A stretch of 64,000 bases of DNA from Acrocarpospora macrocephala. Lineage in GTDB: Bacteria; Actinomycetota; Actinomycetes; Streptosporangiales; Streptosporangiaceae. The DNA lies in the NCBI RefSeq assembly GCF_009687865.1, contig NZ_BLAE01000015.1:62001-126000 (forward strand). The letters are read 5' to 3'. Both the position numbers and the translations under genes were made by a program. This document shows, piece after piece, positions 51,913 through 61,495 of the stretch. Each line of letters begins with the position of its first letter. Within the stretch, counting starts at the first letter, position 1. Below the pieces are notes generated by a model that saw only the letters and a program-made list of their open reading frames with translations, was not told the origin of the DNA and searched no databases.

Positions 51913-53031
51913 TCAGCCGGAGGGAAGGTTGACCAGCTCGGCCAGGTGGGTGAGATGCGCGGCGGCGTTGCCCAGGGCGAGCTGGTCGGCCTTGGCGCGC
52001 TTGAGGTACAGGTGGGCGGGATATTCCCAGGTCATGCCGATGCCGCCGTGCAGCTGGACGCATTCCTCGGCCGCGAGTACCGCGACCTCGGAGCAGTACG
52101 CCTGAGCCAGGGACGCCGCCACGGGCAGGTCCGGGTCGCCGGCCGCGGCTGCCGCGTACCGCGCCACCGCACGGGCGGACTCCACCTGCGCCCAGAGATC
52201 CGCGAGCCGGTGCTTGACCGCCTGGAAGCCCGCGACCACGCGGCCGAACTGCCGACGCTGGCGCAGGTAGTCCACGGTCAGTTGCAGGCAGCTGTCCGCG
52301 ACGCCCACCTGTTCCGAGGCCAGGAGCGCCGCGCCGAGCCGCAGGGCGCCGCGTACGGCGGTCTCGCCCGTGCTGGAGTCCAGCAGGCGGCGCGACGCCG
52401 CACCGGACAGCTCGAGGTCGGCGACCTGGCGGGTCATGTCCAGCGAGACCACCGGTGTGATCCGGATGCCGGGATCGTCGGCCATGACCAGGTGCAGCTC
52501 CGTGCCCGCCGCCGTGGCGGCGGGCACCAGCAGCACGTCGGCCTCGATCGCACCGGCGACGACGGCCACCCGTCCGCGCAGCGTGCCGTCGGCGTCGACC
52601 CGCACCGCCGGCGTGAACGACGCCGGGCCGGTGGTGAGCGGTACGGCGAGCGCGCCGGTCCACTCGCCCGACGCCAGCCGCGCCGTCACCGTGCCGTCGC
52701 CGGCGGCCAGCGCCGCGCTCACGCTGATCACCGAACTGGTGAGGAACGGAACCGGCGCGACGAACCGGCCCAACTCCTCCAGGACCACCGCCGCCTCGCG
52801 GGCTGAGGCCCCGGCACCGCCGTGTTCTTCGGGCACGAGCAGGCCCGCGAGTTCGAGGTCCACGGCGAGCGACCGCCACAGCCGGCCCCCGGGCCCACCG
52901 CCGTCGTACACCGTGGTGACCTGCTGGGCGGTGCACCGGGACGAGAGCAGCGCCCGGACGCTTTCACGGAGTGCGTCCTCGACGTCGGAGTAGAGCAGGT
53001 CGAGGTCGGCGCCCTGAGCACGGGAGTTCAT
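51913..53031 (-). CDS. Acyl-CoA dehydrogenase family protein, smaller partner
   Basis: A 372-residue flavoprotein of the acyl-CoA dehydrogenase fold (DLELAGLLVPEEHGGAGASA, VGVADSCLQLTVDYLRQRRQ, CVQLHGGIGMTWEYPAHLYL). The active-site Glu position corresponding to the GGTSEI segment of its neighbour is not apparent, so it may be the non-catalytic subunit. It overlaps the second dehydrogenase gene by ATGA. Such split pairs (like the FadE28-FadE29 type of mycobacteria) form mixed tetramers acting on sterol- or ring-derived acyl-CoAs. Convergent with the cyclodeaminase gene. Confidence 0.88.
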   Translation of the reverse strand: MNSRAQGADLDLLYSDVEDALRESVRALLSSRCTAQQVTTVYDGGGPGGRLWRSLAVDLELAGLLVPEEHGGAGASAREAAVVLEELGRFVAPVPFLTSSVISVSAALAAGDGTVTARLASGEWTGALAVPLTTGPASFTPAVRVDADGTLRGRVAVVAGAIEADVLLVPAATAAGTELHLVMADDPGIRITPVVSLDMTRQVADLELSGAASRRLLDSSTGETAVRGALRLGAALLASEQVGVADSCLQLTVDYLRQRRQFGRVVAGFQAVKHRLADLWAQVESARAVARYAAAAAGDPDLPVAASLAQAYCSEVAVLAAEECVQLHGGIGMTWEYPAHLYLKRAKADQLALGNAAAHLTHLAELVNLPSG

Positions 53032-54215
53032 CGGGCCGGCTCCTGCCCCGCGACGCCGGAGTCGGCACGAGGCTCCCTGGGCAGCCCTAGCACCCGTTCG
53101 GCGATGATGTTGCGCAGGATCTCGGAGGTGCCGCCCTCGATCGAGTTGCCCTTCGCCCGAAGGTAGCGGTAACCGGCGTCACCGCCGGTGAGTTCCACCA
53201 GGTCCGGCTGGGTCATCGTCCAGTCCGCGTACCGCAGGCCGTCCGCGCCGAGCAGTTCGAGCTCCAGGCCGCTGAGCTGCTGGGCCAGCCGTGCCAGGGC
53301 CAGCTTCACCGCCGATCCCTCCGGGCCGGGATGATCGCTTTCGAGTTTCTGGTGGAGGCGCAGCCCGGTCAGCCGCGCCGCCTCCGCCTCGGCCCACAAC
53401 CACAGCAGCTTGGCGTGCAGCCCCGGCGTGCGCAGGTCCGGCCGGTCCCGCCAGGTCCCGGCGACCACCCCGATCATTCCGCTCTCCCGGGGCGGGGCCA
53501 GGTCGCCGAGCGCGATCCGCTCGTTCATCAGCGTGGCGTGGGCGACCCGCCACCCCTCGCCGGCCGCCCCGACCCGGTGGGCGTCGGGAATGCGCACATC
53601 GGACAGGAAGACCTCGTCGAACTCCGCCTCGCCGGTGAGCTGCCGCAGCGGACGCACCTCGACACCCGGGGCGGTCATGTCACACAAGAAGTAGGTGAGA
53701 CCGGCATGCTTGGGCACCGCCGGATCGGTACGCGCCAGCAGCATCCCCCACCGGGCCTTGTGCGCGACGGAGGTCCACACCTTCTGCCCGTTGACCACCC
53801 AGGTGTCACCGTCCCGGGAGGCCCGGGTGGCCACCGCGGCCAGATCGGAGCCGGCGCCGGGCTCGCTGAACAACTGGCACCACACCTCCTCACCGGTCCA
53901 CAGCGGGCGCAGGAACCGCCGTTGCTGCTCCTCAGTGCCGTACGCGAGGATCGTCGGCGCCGCCATGCCGAGACCGATGGTGAGCCGGCGCCGATCGCGG
54001 TCGGGCGCGCCGGCGGCCGCGAGCAGCTCCGCCACGAACGGCTGGTGGCGCCGGGGCAGGCCAAGACCGCCGAGCCCGCCGGGGAAGTGCACCCACGCCA
54101 GACCGGCGTCGAAGCGGGCGCGGAGGAACTCCAGCGGGCCGGTGGTGGCCGGATCGTGCTCGGCGAGGAGTTCCTCGACGCGAGTTCGCAGGTCGGTTCG
54201 GAGAGTTTCGTCCAT
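53028..54215 (-). CDS. Acyl-CoA dehydrogenase, catalytic-type partner
   Basis: A 395-residue acyl-CoA dehydrogenase with GGAGG upstream. FPGGLGGLGLPRRHQPFVAE, CQLFSEPGAGSDLAAVATRA, VNGQKVWTSVAHKARWGMLL (FAD region) and the closing NSIEGGTSEILRNIIAERVL are standard; the Glu in the last segment fits the catalytic base. With the overlapping smaller partner it probably forms a heteromeric enzyme. The operon also contains a quinone oxidoreductase and an MBL hydrolase upstream, suggesting breakdown of a cyclic or branched acid. Confidence 0.91.
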   Translation of the reverse strand: MDETLRTDLRTRVEELLAEHDPATTGPLEFLRARFDAGLAWVHFPGGLGGLGLPRRHQPFVAELLAAAGAPDRDRRRLTIGLGMAAPTILAYGTEEQQRRFLRPLWTGEEVWCQLFSEPGAGSDLAAVATRASRDGDTWVVNGQKVWTSVAHKARWGMLLARTDPAVPKHAGLTYFLCDMTAPGVEVRPLRQLTGEAEFDEVFLSDVRIPDAHRVGAAGEGWRVAHATLMNERIALGDLAPPRESGMIGVVAGTWRDRPDLRTPGLHAKLLWLWAEAEAARLTGLRLHQKLESDHPGPEGSAVKLALARLAQQLSGLELELLGADGLRYADWTMTQPDLVELTGGDAGYRYLRAKGNSIEGGTSEILRNIIAERVLGLPREPRADSGVAGQEPAR

Positions 54216-54236
54216 GCCTGGGCCTCCAGAAGGTGC

Positions 54237-55223
54237 TCAAGGAGCCACGTAGACGACGCGGCCGATCGTGCGGCCGTCCGCCAGCCGCTGCAGGCCGGCG
54301 GCGACCGACTCGAAGTCGAGCCGCTCGCCGACCAGCGGCCGGATCAGTCCCGCCGCGGCCAGCTTCGTCAGCTCGTCGTGGCACTGGCGGACCGCCGCGG
54401 GATCGCGCCGCTGGTACAGGCCCCAGTGCAGTCCGACGATCGAGTAGTTCTTGATCAGTGCGTGGTTCAGCGGCACGGACGGGATGTCCCCACCGGCGAA
54501 GCCGACGACGAGGATCCGCCCCTCGAACGCGACGCACTTGGTCGAACGCTGGTAGGCCGCGCCTCCGACCGGGTCGTAGACGACATCGGCGCCGTGTCCC
54601 CCGGTGAACTCCCTGACGGCCTCGACGAAGTCCTCGGTATGGCGGTCGATGATCAGGTCCGCGCCGAGGGCACGAGCCGCCGCGGCCTTCTCCGGGCCGC
54701 CGACCACCCCGATCACCCGGGCCCCGGCGGCCCTGCCCAGCTGCACCGCCGCGCTCCCCACGCCGCCGGCCGCGGCGTGCACGAGCAACGTCTCTCCCGG
54801 TAACAGCCGCGCCCTGCGGTGCAGCCCGAACCAGCCGGTCTGGTATCCGAAGTGCAGGGCGGCCGCCTCCGCGTCGTCGAGCCCGGGTGGCGCCGGGACG
54901 GTGGTGGCCGCGTCCATCAGGGCGTACTCCGCGAATCCGCCCGCGGGCAGCACGGTCGCTCCGATCACGCGGTCCCCGGCCCGGAGACCGGGGACCTCGG
55001 TGCCGCAGGCCACGACCTCACCGCAGACCTCCACACCGGGGGTGAACGGCAGAGCCGGCCTGACCTGGTACCGGCCACGGCACATCAGCACGTCGGGAAA
55101 GTTGGCCGCGGCGCCGAGCACCCGGACGAGAAGCTCGCCCATCCGAGGTCGCGGGGCGGGCACGCGCGCCAGGCGCATCGCCTGCGCCGGCTCGCCAAGC
55201 TCGTGTACCTGCCATGCCCTCAT
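54237..55223 (-). CDS. Quinone-oxidoreductase-like zinc-independent MDR dehydrogenase
   Basis: A 328-residue medium-chain dehydrogenase/reductase from the ATG at 55223. It opens MRAWQVHELGEPAQAMRLAR. It has TPGVEVCGEVVACGTEVPGL, then the NADPH fold VHAAAGGVGSAAVQLGRAAG with ADLIIDRHTEDFVEAVREF. There are no Cys or His ligands for a structural zinc. It transfers hydride to quinones, enoyl or other activated double bonds. The 5' end overlaps the MBL gene by ATGA and a dehydrogenase gene follows 21 bp later, all one operon. Confidence 0.91.
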   Translation of the reverse strand: MRAWQVHELGEPAQAMRLARVPAPRPRMGELLVRVLGAAANFPDVLMCRGRYQVRPALPFTPGVEVCGEVVACGTEVPGLRAGDRVIGATVLPAGGFAEYALMDAATTVPAPPGLDDAEAAALHFGYQTGWFGLHRRARLLPGETLLVHAAAGGVGSAAVQLGRAAGARVIGVVGGPEKAAAARALGADLIIDRHTEDFVEAVREFTGGHGADVVYDPVGGAAYQRSTKCVAFEGRILVVGFAGGDIPSVPLNHALIKNYSIVGLHWGLYQRRDPAAVRQCHDELTKLAAAGLIRPLVGERLDFESVAAGLQRLADGRTIGRVVYVAP

Positions 55224-56125
55224 CCGGCACCCCCGTCGAGCCAGGCGTAGCGGAATCCGTCCGGTCCGGAGACGATCCGGCCGGCTGTGGGCTCCGGGAA
55301 GTGTGCCGGGAGCACGATCACGTCCCGGTCCGCGAACTCCGACCACAGCCGCGCCCGGAGGGACCGCGCCCGCTCCGGGTCCTGGTCGCCCAGCTGGGCC
55401 AGTTCGGGATGGGCGAACTGCAGCGGGTGGTGGACCACGTCACCGATGATGACCGCGCTTCGGTCGCCGGAGGTGACCTCGACCACCAGATGGCCGGCGG
55501 TGTGCCCCGGCGCCTGGCGCAGGGTGATCCGCTCCTGGCCTCGCTGGTAGACGACGTGCGGCGGCTCGACCAATTCGGCCTGGCCCGATTGTGTGACGGG
55601 GAGCACGCTGTCCTCGTACATCCTGGCCACGTCGGCGGCCACCGGATCCGCCGGAGCCGACTCCCACAGCTTGGCGAGTGTCTCGAACTCGGTCCGGTCG
55701 AACAGGTAGCGGGCGCGTGGGAAGGTCGGCGACCACTGCCCGTCGGCCAGGCGGGTGTTCCAGCCGCAGTGGTCAGGGTGCAGGTGGGTGCTGACGACGA
55801 TGTCGATCTCACCGGGGTCGGCCCCGAGCCGATCCAGGTGGTCGGTGTGGAAACGGTGGTGCGCGAGCAGGGCCGGTCGTTCCTTGTCGTTGCCGTTCCC
55901 GGGGTCCACCAGCAGCGTCAGGCCGGGCGCGCGGACGACATAGCTGTGGATGCTGAGGATCAGCCGGCCGGTGCCCGGCTCGACGCAGCGGTCTCCGAAG
56001 CGCCGGCCCGCGTCGGCGACCTGCTCCGGGGTGATGCCGGGGAACAGGTCCTGCGGGGCGAACGCCCACCGCGCCAGTTCGGTGGCGCGGTGCACGGTGA
56101 TCGCGCCCAGTTCGATGGTCCGCAT
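55220..56125 (-). CDS. MBL-fold metallo-hydrolase
   Basis: A 301-residue metallo-beta-lactamase-fold enzyme from the ATG at 56125. The metal site is STHLHPDHCGWN (HxHxDH), then APGHTAGHLV with the third His and GDVVHHP with the bridging Asp; the late His is in VLPAHFPEP. The N-terminal strand VVRAPGLTLLVDPGNGNDK is typical of lactonase-like members (quorum-quenching or ring-opening). In this operon it may open a lactone or thioester before the dehydrogenase steps. Confidence 0.9.
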   Translation of the reverse strand: MRTIELGAITVHRATELARWAFAPQDLFPGITPEQVADAGRRFGDRCVEPGTGRLILSIHSYVVRAPGLTLLVDPGNGNDKERPALLAHHRFHTDHLDRLGADPGEIDIVVSTHLHPDHCGWNTRLADGQWSPTFPRARYLFDRTEFETLAKLWESAPADPVAADVARMYEDSVLPVTQSGQAELVEPPHVVYQRGQERITLRQAPGHTAGHLVVEVTSGDRSAVIIGDVVHHPLQFAHPELAQLGDQDPERARSLRARLWSEFADRDVIVLPAHFPEPTAGRIVSGPDGFRYAWLDGGAG

Positions 56126-56130
56126 CCGCC

Positions 56131-57060
56131 TCACCTCGCCGCACCGGACGCGAGGTGGCGGGCGATCGCGTCCCGCACCCGTTGCCCGACGGCGAACTCG
56201 GCCGCCGCGGCGGTCTCGTTCACATAGGAGATGATGCCGTTCTCCCAGGTGTCCATGCCGTTGCTGATCTCGGCGGAGTCGTGGCTGACGGCGATGCCCG
56301 CGACCGCGCCGGCGTCCAGGGCCCTGATGCCGGCGATGCCGGAGCCGTCCTTGCCGATTCCGGCGTCGTTGAGGACGACGCAGTGGCATCCGTGGCGCAG
56401 GCCCGCCTCGCCCGCCGTGCGCCCGCCGTTCGACCCGGCGACCACGATGTGATCCCGGTCGGCGGCGGTGGCGAAGGAGATGCTGTCCATGACGACGACG
56501 TTCCGGCCTAGATGCTCGAGCACGACTTCCCGGAACACCTGCTCGCCCGGCCGTTCCCCGTCCCGGCTCGCGTTCCTGCGGAGTCCGGCCCTGCCGCCGG
56601 GCCGCCGTACGGTCCACGGCGGAAACCCGTGATCACCCGTCAGGAAGCTCCTGAGCTGGTCCTGAAGTCTTCGCCCTGCGGTGAATCCGGCCCGCCTGGC
56701 CGTGTCGTTGACGTAACTGACGACTCCGGCCTCCCAGGCGTCCAGTCCGTCCCCGATCCGGGCGGTCTGGTGCCCCACGGCGATGCCGGCGATGCCGTTG
56801 CGGTCGAGGTCGCGCAGACCGGCGACACCGGAGCGGTTCTTGCCGAAGCCCGCGTCGTTGCAGACGACGCAGGCGACGCCTCGCCGGCGGGCGTATTCGC
56901 CGGCGCTCGTCCCGCCGTGCGATCCGGTGACGATGGTCTGCCCCGCGTCCTCGGCGGAGGCGTACGAGACCGAATCCATCACCAGCACCCGGCGAGCGCC
57001 ACGGTCGAACACCACGACCCGGTCGTCGTCCTCATCCGCCGTCTCCGACGAAACCGTCAT
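56131..57060 (-). CDS. Protein of unknown function with internally duplicated domain
   Basis: A 309-residue protein with AGAGGACG upstream. Two copies of an about 110-residue unit (residues 25-135 and 188-298) share VMDSxSxA, GSxGGxxAGE, CVVxNDAGxGKxxSG, GxAGIAVxH, the (R/E)I(G/S)xGxDxWExG segment and SYVN. The family is unknown to me, and no transmembrane helix or signal is visible. The conserved Asp, Gly and Lys could form a ligand or metal site. It is the first gene of the acyl-CoA dehydrogenase operon (six bases before the MBL gene) and divergent from the LuxR regulator, so it is probably an enzyme or binding protein of that pathway. Confidence 0.8.
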   Translation of the reverse strand: MTVSSETADEDDDRVVVFDRGARRVLVMDSVSYASAEDAGQTIVTGSHGGTSAGEYARRRGVACVVCNDAGFGKNRSGVAGLRDLDRNGIAGIAVGHQTARIGDGLDAWEAGVVSYVNDTARRAGFTAGRRLQDQLRSFLTGDHGFPPWTVRRPGGRAGLRRNASRDGERPGEQVFREVVLEHLGRNVVVMDSISFATAADRDHIVVAGSNGGRTAGEAGLRHGCHCVVLNDAGIGKDGSGIAGIRALDAGAVAGIAVSHDSAEISNGMDTWENGIISYVNETAAAAEFAVGQRVRDAIARHLASGAAR

Positions 57061-57294
57061 GGCGTCCTCTCGATCTCAGTGCCGCAACCCGTCGGGACTC
57101 ACGCTAACCACGCGGTTTTCGAAGGTCATCCGGGTACCGACGGATCCGCGGCCGGTTTCCCCCGTCTCCGTATCCGTACGTACCGCCGGTCGGCCGGAGC
57201 TCCAGGTCATTGACGATGCGACGCTCCTCCCCCTAGCGTGAAGCGGATCCCGGCCTCGCCATCGTCCGGGAGCACCCGCACGTTTGGGAGCAAT

Positions 57295-59598
57295 ATGGCC
57301 ATGGCGGCACGATCCGTTCTCTCCGGTGTGCTGCCCGTCGAGACCACCTCCTTCGTCGGCCGGCGCCACGAGGAGAAGCTGCTCCGGGACCTGCTGGACA
57401 CCACGAGGCTGGTCACCCTCACCGGTGTCGGAGGGGTGGGGAAGACCCGGCTCGCGCTGCAGACGGCGCGGAGCATGGAGTCACACCTGGCGGACGGCGT
57501 CCGGCTGGCGGATCTGTCCGCGGTCACCGATCCCCGGCTGGTCCCGCAGACGGTGGCCGTGGCGCTGGGGATCAGCGAGGAGTCGGCGACCGGCGCGCAG
57601 CCCACCGTGCTGGCCCGGCCGCTCCTGCTGGTCATGGACAACTGCGAGCACCTGCTCGACGCGTGCGCCGAACTCGCGGCCACGCTGCTGGCCGCTTCGG
57701 CGAACCTGCGCATCCTCGCCACGAGCAGGCAGCCGCTCGGCCTGGCGGGAGAGTACACCTTCGTGCTGTCCCCCCTGGAGGCCCCGGCCATCACCGCGAC
57801 CAGCCCGCAGGAGTGCGCCAAGTTCGACGCGGTGGCCCTGTTCGTGGACCGGGCCTCGGCCGCGGTGACGGATTTCCGGCTGACCGAGTGGAACGCGGCC
57901 CAGATCGCGCGCCTGTGCGCCGAGCTTGACGGGCTGCCCCTCGCCATCGAACTGGCGGCGGTCCGGCTGCGCGCCCTGTCCATCGATCAGATCCTGGACC
58001 GGCTCGACGAGCGCTACCGCCTGCTGACCGGCGGGAGCAGGGTCGCACACCCCCGGCAGCACACCATGCGCGCGCTCATGGACTGGAGCTTCGACCTGTG
58101 CTCCCCCGAGGAACAGCTGCTGTGGGCACGCCTGCCGGTCTTCGCCGCCAGTTTCGAGCTGGAGGCGGTCGAGCACATCTGCGCGGACGAGATCCTGCCC
58201 CGCGAGCACATTCTCGACCTGGTCACCGCGCTGGTCGACAAGTCGATCCTCACCCGCAAGGGGTACCACGACGGGGCGGTCCGCTACCGGCTGCTGGAGA
58301 CGATCCGGGAATACGGCCGCATGAAGCCGACCGGCTATCACGACGAGAAGGACGCGCAGCGCCGGCACCGCGACTACTACCTGGCCCTGGCGGAACGCGG
58401 CGAGATCGACTGGATGGAGTCCTGGGGTACGCGCCGCGGTGATCGCGCCCGTCATGAGCAGCCCAACTTCCGCCTCGCGCTGGAGTTCTGCCTCAGCCAT
58501 CCCGGGGAGGCGGAGGACGGCCTGCGGATGGCCGTCTCCCTGTGGGTGCAGTGGCGGGCGATGGGCCTGCTCACCGAGGGCCGCCGCTGGTTCGACCGGC
58601 TCCTCGCGGTGGCCGACCGGCCGTCGCCCGTCCGGGCCAAGGCGCTCTGGGTCAACGCGTGGCTGGCCACCCTGCAAGCGGATCTGGCGGCGGCGACGGT
58701 GCTGCTCGCCGAGGCCGAGGAATTCGGCGAGGGCTCCGTGCCGGACCATGTGGCGGAGATCCGCGGGCTTGGCGCGCTCCTCCGGCGAGACCACGCCCTG
58801 GCCGCGCGCCTGCTCGAAACGGCGCTGGCCGGTCACCAGCGCCGGGGCGACCATGCCTCCGCCGTGCTGACCCTGCACCGGCTCGCGCAGACGGCGCTCG
58901 CCGCCGGTGACGCGGGCCGCGCGCATGAGCTGGCCGCCCGGTGCATCGCCGAAGGCGGCGTCAGCACCTCCTGGGCCGCCGTCCACGCCCAGTGGATCCT
59001 GGGCCTGGCCACCTGGCGGCTCGGCGACCCCGCCGCCGCGGCGGCGCTGGAACACGACACCGCCCGCAGGTGCTGGGCGCACGGCGATCTGCTCGGCGTG
59101 ACCCTGGCCGTCCAGGCGCTCGCCTGGATCGCGGCGGCCACCGGGGAGCCGGCCAGAGCGGCCCGGCTGCTCGGCGCGGCGGGGCGGGTCTGGCGTGACG
59201 TGCACGCGGCGTTCCCCTTTTTGACGACCTTTCAGGAGGAGTGCGCGGCCCAGGCGACCGCGGCCCTGTCCGAGGACGGCTTCCAGGCCGCGTTCGCCGC
59301 CGGATCGGCGCTCAGCGACGCCGAGATGATCGAGGAAGCGCTCAAGGAGACACCAGAACCGGCCCGGGACGACGACCGCGGCCGGACCCTGCTGACCCGG
59401 CGCGAGCAGCAGATCGCCCATCTCGTCGCCGACGGGCTCAGCAACCCGGACATCGCCAGGGAGCTCTTCATCTCCGCGCGCACCGCGGAGACGCATGTGC
59501 AGAACATCCTCACCAAGCTGGGGTTCCGGTCCCGCGCCCAGATCGCGGGCTGGGTGGTCGGGCAGCGATCCGTACGGGAGACGGCGGGCAGCCCGTGA
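57295..59598 (+). CDS. STAND-type LuxR-family regulator
   Basis: About 767 residues from the ATG at 57295 (GGGAG before it; a GTG at 57238 is the alternative). A nucleotide-binding domain comes first: P-loop TGVGGVGKT (residues 43-51), Walker B region PLLLVMDNCEHLLDA, and LDGLPLAIELAAVRLRAL. A TPR-like helical middle (HELAARCIAEGGVST, LGAAGRVWRDVH) and a C-terminal LuxR helix-turn-helix (TRREQQIAHLVADGLSNPDI, then TAETHVQNILTKLGFRSRAQ) follow. It is likely the activator of the divergent operon or of the transporter genes beyond it, switching by ATP and a ligand. Confidence 0.9.
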   Translation: MAMAARSVLSGVLPVETTSFVGRRHEEKLLRDLLDTTRLVTLTGVGGVGKTRLALQTARSMESHLADGVRLADLSAVTDPRLVPQTVAVALGISEESATGAQPTVLARPLLLVMDNCEHLLDACAELAATLLAASANLRILATSRQPLGLAGEYTFVLSPLEAPAITATSPQECAKFDAVALFVDRASAAVTDFRLTEWNAAQIARLCAELDGLPLAIELAAVRLRALSIDQILDRLDERYRLLTGGSRVAHPRQHTMRALMDWSFDLCSPEEQLLWARLPVFAASFELEAVEHICADEILPREHILDLVTALVDKSILTRKGYHDGAVRYRLLETIREYGRMKPTGYHDEKDAQRRHRDYYLALAERGEIDWMESWGTRRGDRARHEQPNFRLALEFCLSHPGEAEDGLRMAVSLWVQWRAMGLLTEGRRWFDRLLAVADRPSPVRAKALWVNAWLATLQADLAAATVLLAEAEEFGEGSVPDHVAEIRGLGALLRRDHALAARLLETALAGHQRRGDHASAVLTLHRLAQTALAAGDAGRAHELAARCIAEGGVSTSWAAVHAQWILGLATWRLGDPAAAAALEHDTARRCWAHGDLLGVTLAVQALAWIAAATGEPARAARLLGAAGRVWRDVHAAFPFLTTFQEECAAQATAALSEDGFQAAFAAGSALSDAEMIEEALKETPEPARDDDRGRTLLTRREQQIAHLVADGLSNPDIARELFISARTAETHVQNILTKLGFRSRAQIAGWVVGQRSVRETAGSP

Positions 59599-59604
59599 GT
59601 CCGG

Positions 59605-60462
59605 TCAGGATTTTCCGAGGCCAGGCGGGACGGGGACGTACTGCCCGCCGGAAACGCTGAGAAGTTCCCCCGTGATGAAGGAGCCGGCGTCGGAGAGCAG
59701 GAAGGCGACGGCGTCCGCCACGTCCTCGGCCCGGCCGGGCCGCCCCAGCGGGATCACCTCGCGCTGCGCGTCCAGCAGCATCCGGCGCTGCGCGGCGAGG
59801 CTGACGCCGAGCTTCGCCGCACCGTCCACCTCCTCGGGAGTCACCCGATGGGTGGCGATGATGCCAGGACAGACCGCGTTGACCCTGATCCCCGACGCGG
59901 CCAGGTCGAGCGCGAGCACGCGGGTGAGCATGTTCAGCCCCGCCTTGGAGACGCTGTACGCGGTGCGTCCTGGCAGCGGATTGAGGCCGGCCACCGACGA
60001 GACGTGCACGATGGAGCCGCCCCGGGCCGTCATCAGCGGCCCGATCGCCTGCGCGCAGCGGAGCGCGCCGTGCAGGTTGACGTCGAAGGTCCGCAGCCAG
60101 AGCTCCTCGTCCAGCTCGGTCACCGGCCGCAACGGCTCGGTCGGGTGCCGCGCCGTGTACACCAGGCCGGTGACGGCGCCGAAGCCGGCCGCCGCCTCCG
60201 CCAGCGCCGCCACCTCGCCGGTCCTGGTCACGTCGCAGGCGACCGGCAGCGCCCGGCGCCCGAGTCGTTCGATCTCCCGGGCGACGCTGGGCAGTCCTTC
60301 CCACCCAGCGTCGGATTCGATCTCCGGGAGCGTCCACGCGGGCCGGGCGGTGTCCGCGAGGACCACGTCCGCGCCGTCCCTGGCGGAGCGGACCGCCACG
60401 GTGTGCCCGATGCTGCCCATGGCGGCGGCGCCGACCACGACGACCACCGATTCGCTTGACAT
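59605..60462 (-). CDS. SDR-family oxidoreductase
   Basis: A 285-residue short-chain dehydrogenase with GGAGC upstream. The cofactor motif is unusual: VVVVVGAAAMGSIGHTVAVR (GAAAMGSIG rather than TGxxxGIG). The rest is standard: DVNLHGALRCAQAIGPLM, VSSVAG, YSVSK with Tyr and Lys, and a late SGGQYVPV. It resembles 3-hydroxyacyl or sterol dehydrogenases. It is the last gene of the transporter operon, convergent with the LuxR regulator with six bases between. Confidence 0.88.
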   Translation of the reverse strand: MSSESVVVVVGAAAMGSIGHTVAVRSARDGADVVLADTARPAWTLPEIESDAGWEGLPSVAREIERLGRRALPVACDVTRTGEVAALAEAAAGFGAVTGLVYTARHPTEPLRPVTELDEELWLRTFDVNLHGALRCAQAIGPLMTARGGSIVHVSSVAGLNPLPGRTAYSVSKAGLNMLTRVLALDLAASGIRVNAVCPGIIATHRVTPEEVDGAAKLGVSLAAQRRMLLDAQREVIPLGRPGRAEDVADAVAFLLSDAGSFITGELLSVSGGQYVPVPPGLGKS

Positions 60463-60487
60463 GTCGTGCTCCTGAGCGAGGGTGGGC

Positions 60488-61474
60488 CTATCCCTTGGCC
60501 TCTATCGGGAAGGGGAGGATGTATTTGCTCATGTCCGGCGTGGAGGCGACCGCCCCGTACTCGTGCATGATCTCGGCGATCCGCTGCACCTTCGCCTGGT
60601 CCACGCTGGTGGTCCAGGTCGGCAGGATCATCTTGTCGGCGACGGCGGCGTCCACCCCGGCGAACTCGGGGATGAACTTACGCAGCGCGTCGGGGTTGGC
60701 GCGGGCGTACTCCAGCGAGTCCTTCAGCCCGAGCTGGAACGCCCGGACCACCTCCGGATGCTGCTGAAGGTAATTCTCCGAGGTCATCCAGAGCGACAGC
60801 GGCAGGTCCGGCATGATCTCGGCGTTCAGCGCGGCCAGCGCGTTGAGCTCGGCCTTCTGCTTGGCCAGCGTCAGGAACGGCTCGCCCGCGCCGATGGCGT
60901 CCACCCGGCCGGAGGTGAGTGCGGCGAGCTGGTCGGGGAAGGGGATCGGCACCAGGCTGACCGAAGCGGGGTTCACCCCGGCGTTCTTGAGCGCCATCTT
61001 GACCTGGACCTCGGTGAGCGAGGCCAGGGAATTGACCGCGATCTTCTTGCCCGTCAGGCCGGCCACGGAGGTCGCTCCGCCGTCCTTCAGCGTGAGGAGC
61101 TGGATGTAGTCGTTCTCCAGGGTACGGCCGGCGGTGTCCCCCGGTCCCACGATCTTCAGCGGCAGCTTCTTGTCGGCGAGCGTCGCGAAGCTCGCGAACG
61201 ACCAGTTGGAGAACTGCAGCTGGTCCGCCAGGAGGGCCGGGGGGATCGTGGTCGCCGTGGAGATCACCTTGATCTTCACATCGAGCCCGTGCTTCTGGAA
61301 CAGCCCCTGCCGCACCCCGAGGGGCACGACCGCGAACGGGGTGTTGGGTTGCACGCCGACGGTGATGGTCCGCACGGCCGCCGACGGCTCGGTCCCGGCG
61401 CCGCCACAGGCACTCGCCGCGAACAGCGCCGCCGCCACGGCCAACGGGCGCAGGAGTCCCGCGTTCGTCTTCAT
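60488..61474 (-). CDS. NMT1/SsuA-type solute-binding lipoprotein
   Basis: A 328-residue lipoprotein with AAGGAG upstream. The signal ends LFAASAC (Cys23 lipid anchor), then GGAGTEPS. The type II binding fold shows TITVGVQPNTPFAVVPLGVR, LFQKHGLDVKIKVISTATTI, ALTSGRVDAIGAGEPFLTLA and LPLSLWMTSENYLQQHPEVV. Ligands of this family include sulfonates, nitrate, and thiamine precursors. It partners the ATPase and permeases further up on the same strand, with an SDR gene inserted between them. Confidence 0.9.
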   Translation of the reverse strand: MKTNAGLLRPLAVAAALFAASACGGAGTEPSAAVRTITVGVQPNTPFAVVPLGVRQGLFQKHGLDVKIKVISTATTIPPALLADQLQFSNWSFASFATLADKKLPLKIVGPGDTAGRTLENDYIQLLTLKDGGATSVAGLTGKKIAVNSLASLTEVQVKMALKNAGVNPASVSLVPIPFPDQLAALTSGRVDAIGAGEPFLTLAKQKAELNALAALNAEIMPDLPLSLWMTSENYLQQHPEVVRAFQLGLKDSLEYARANPDALRKFIPEFAGVDAAVADKMILPTWTTSVDQAKVQRIAEIMHEYGAVASTPDMSKYILPFPIEAKG

Positions 61475-61495
61475 GTCTTTCTCCTTCGATGTGAC

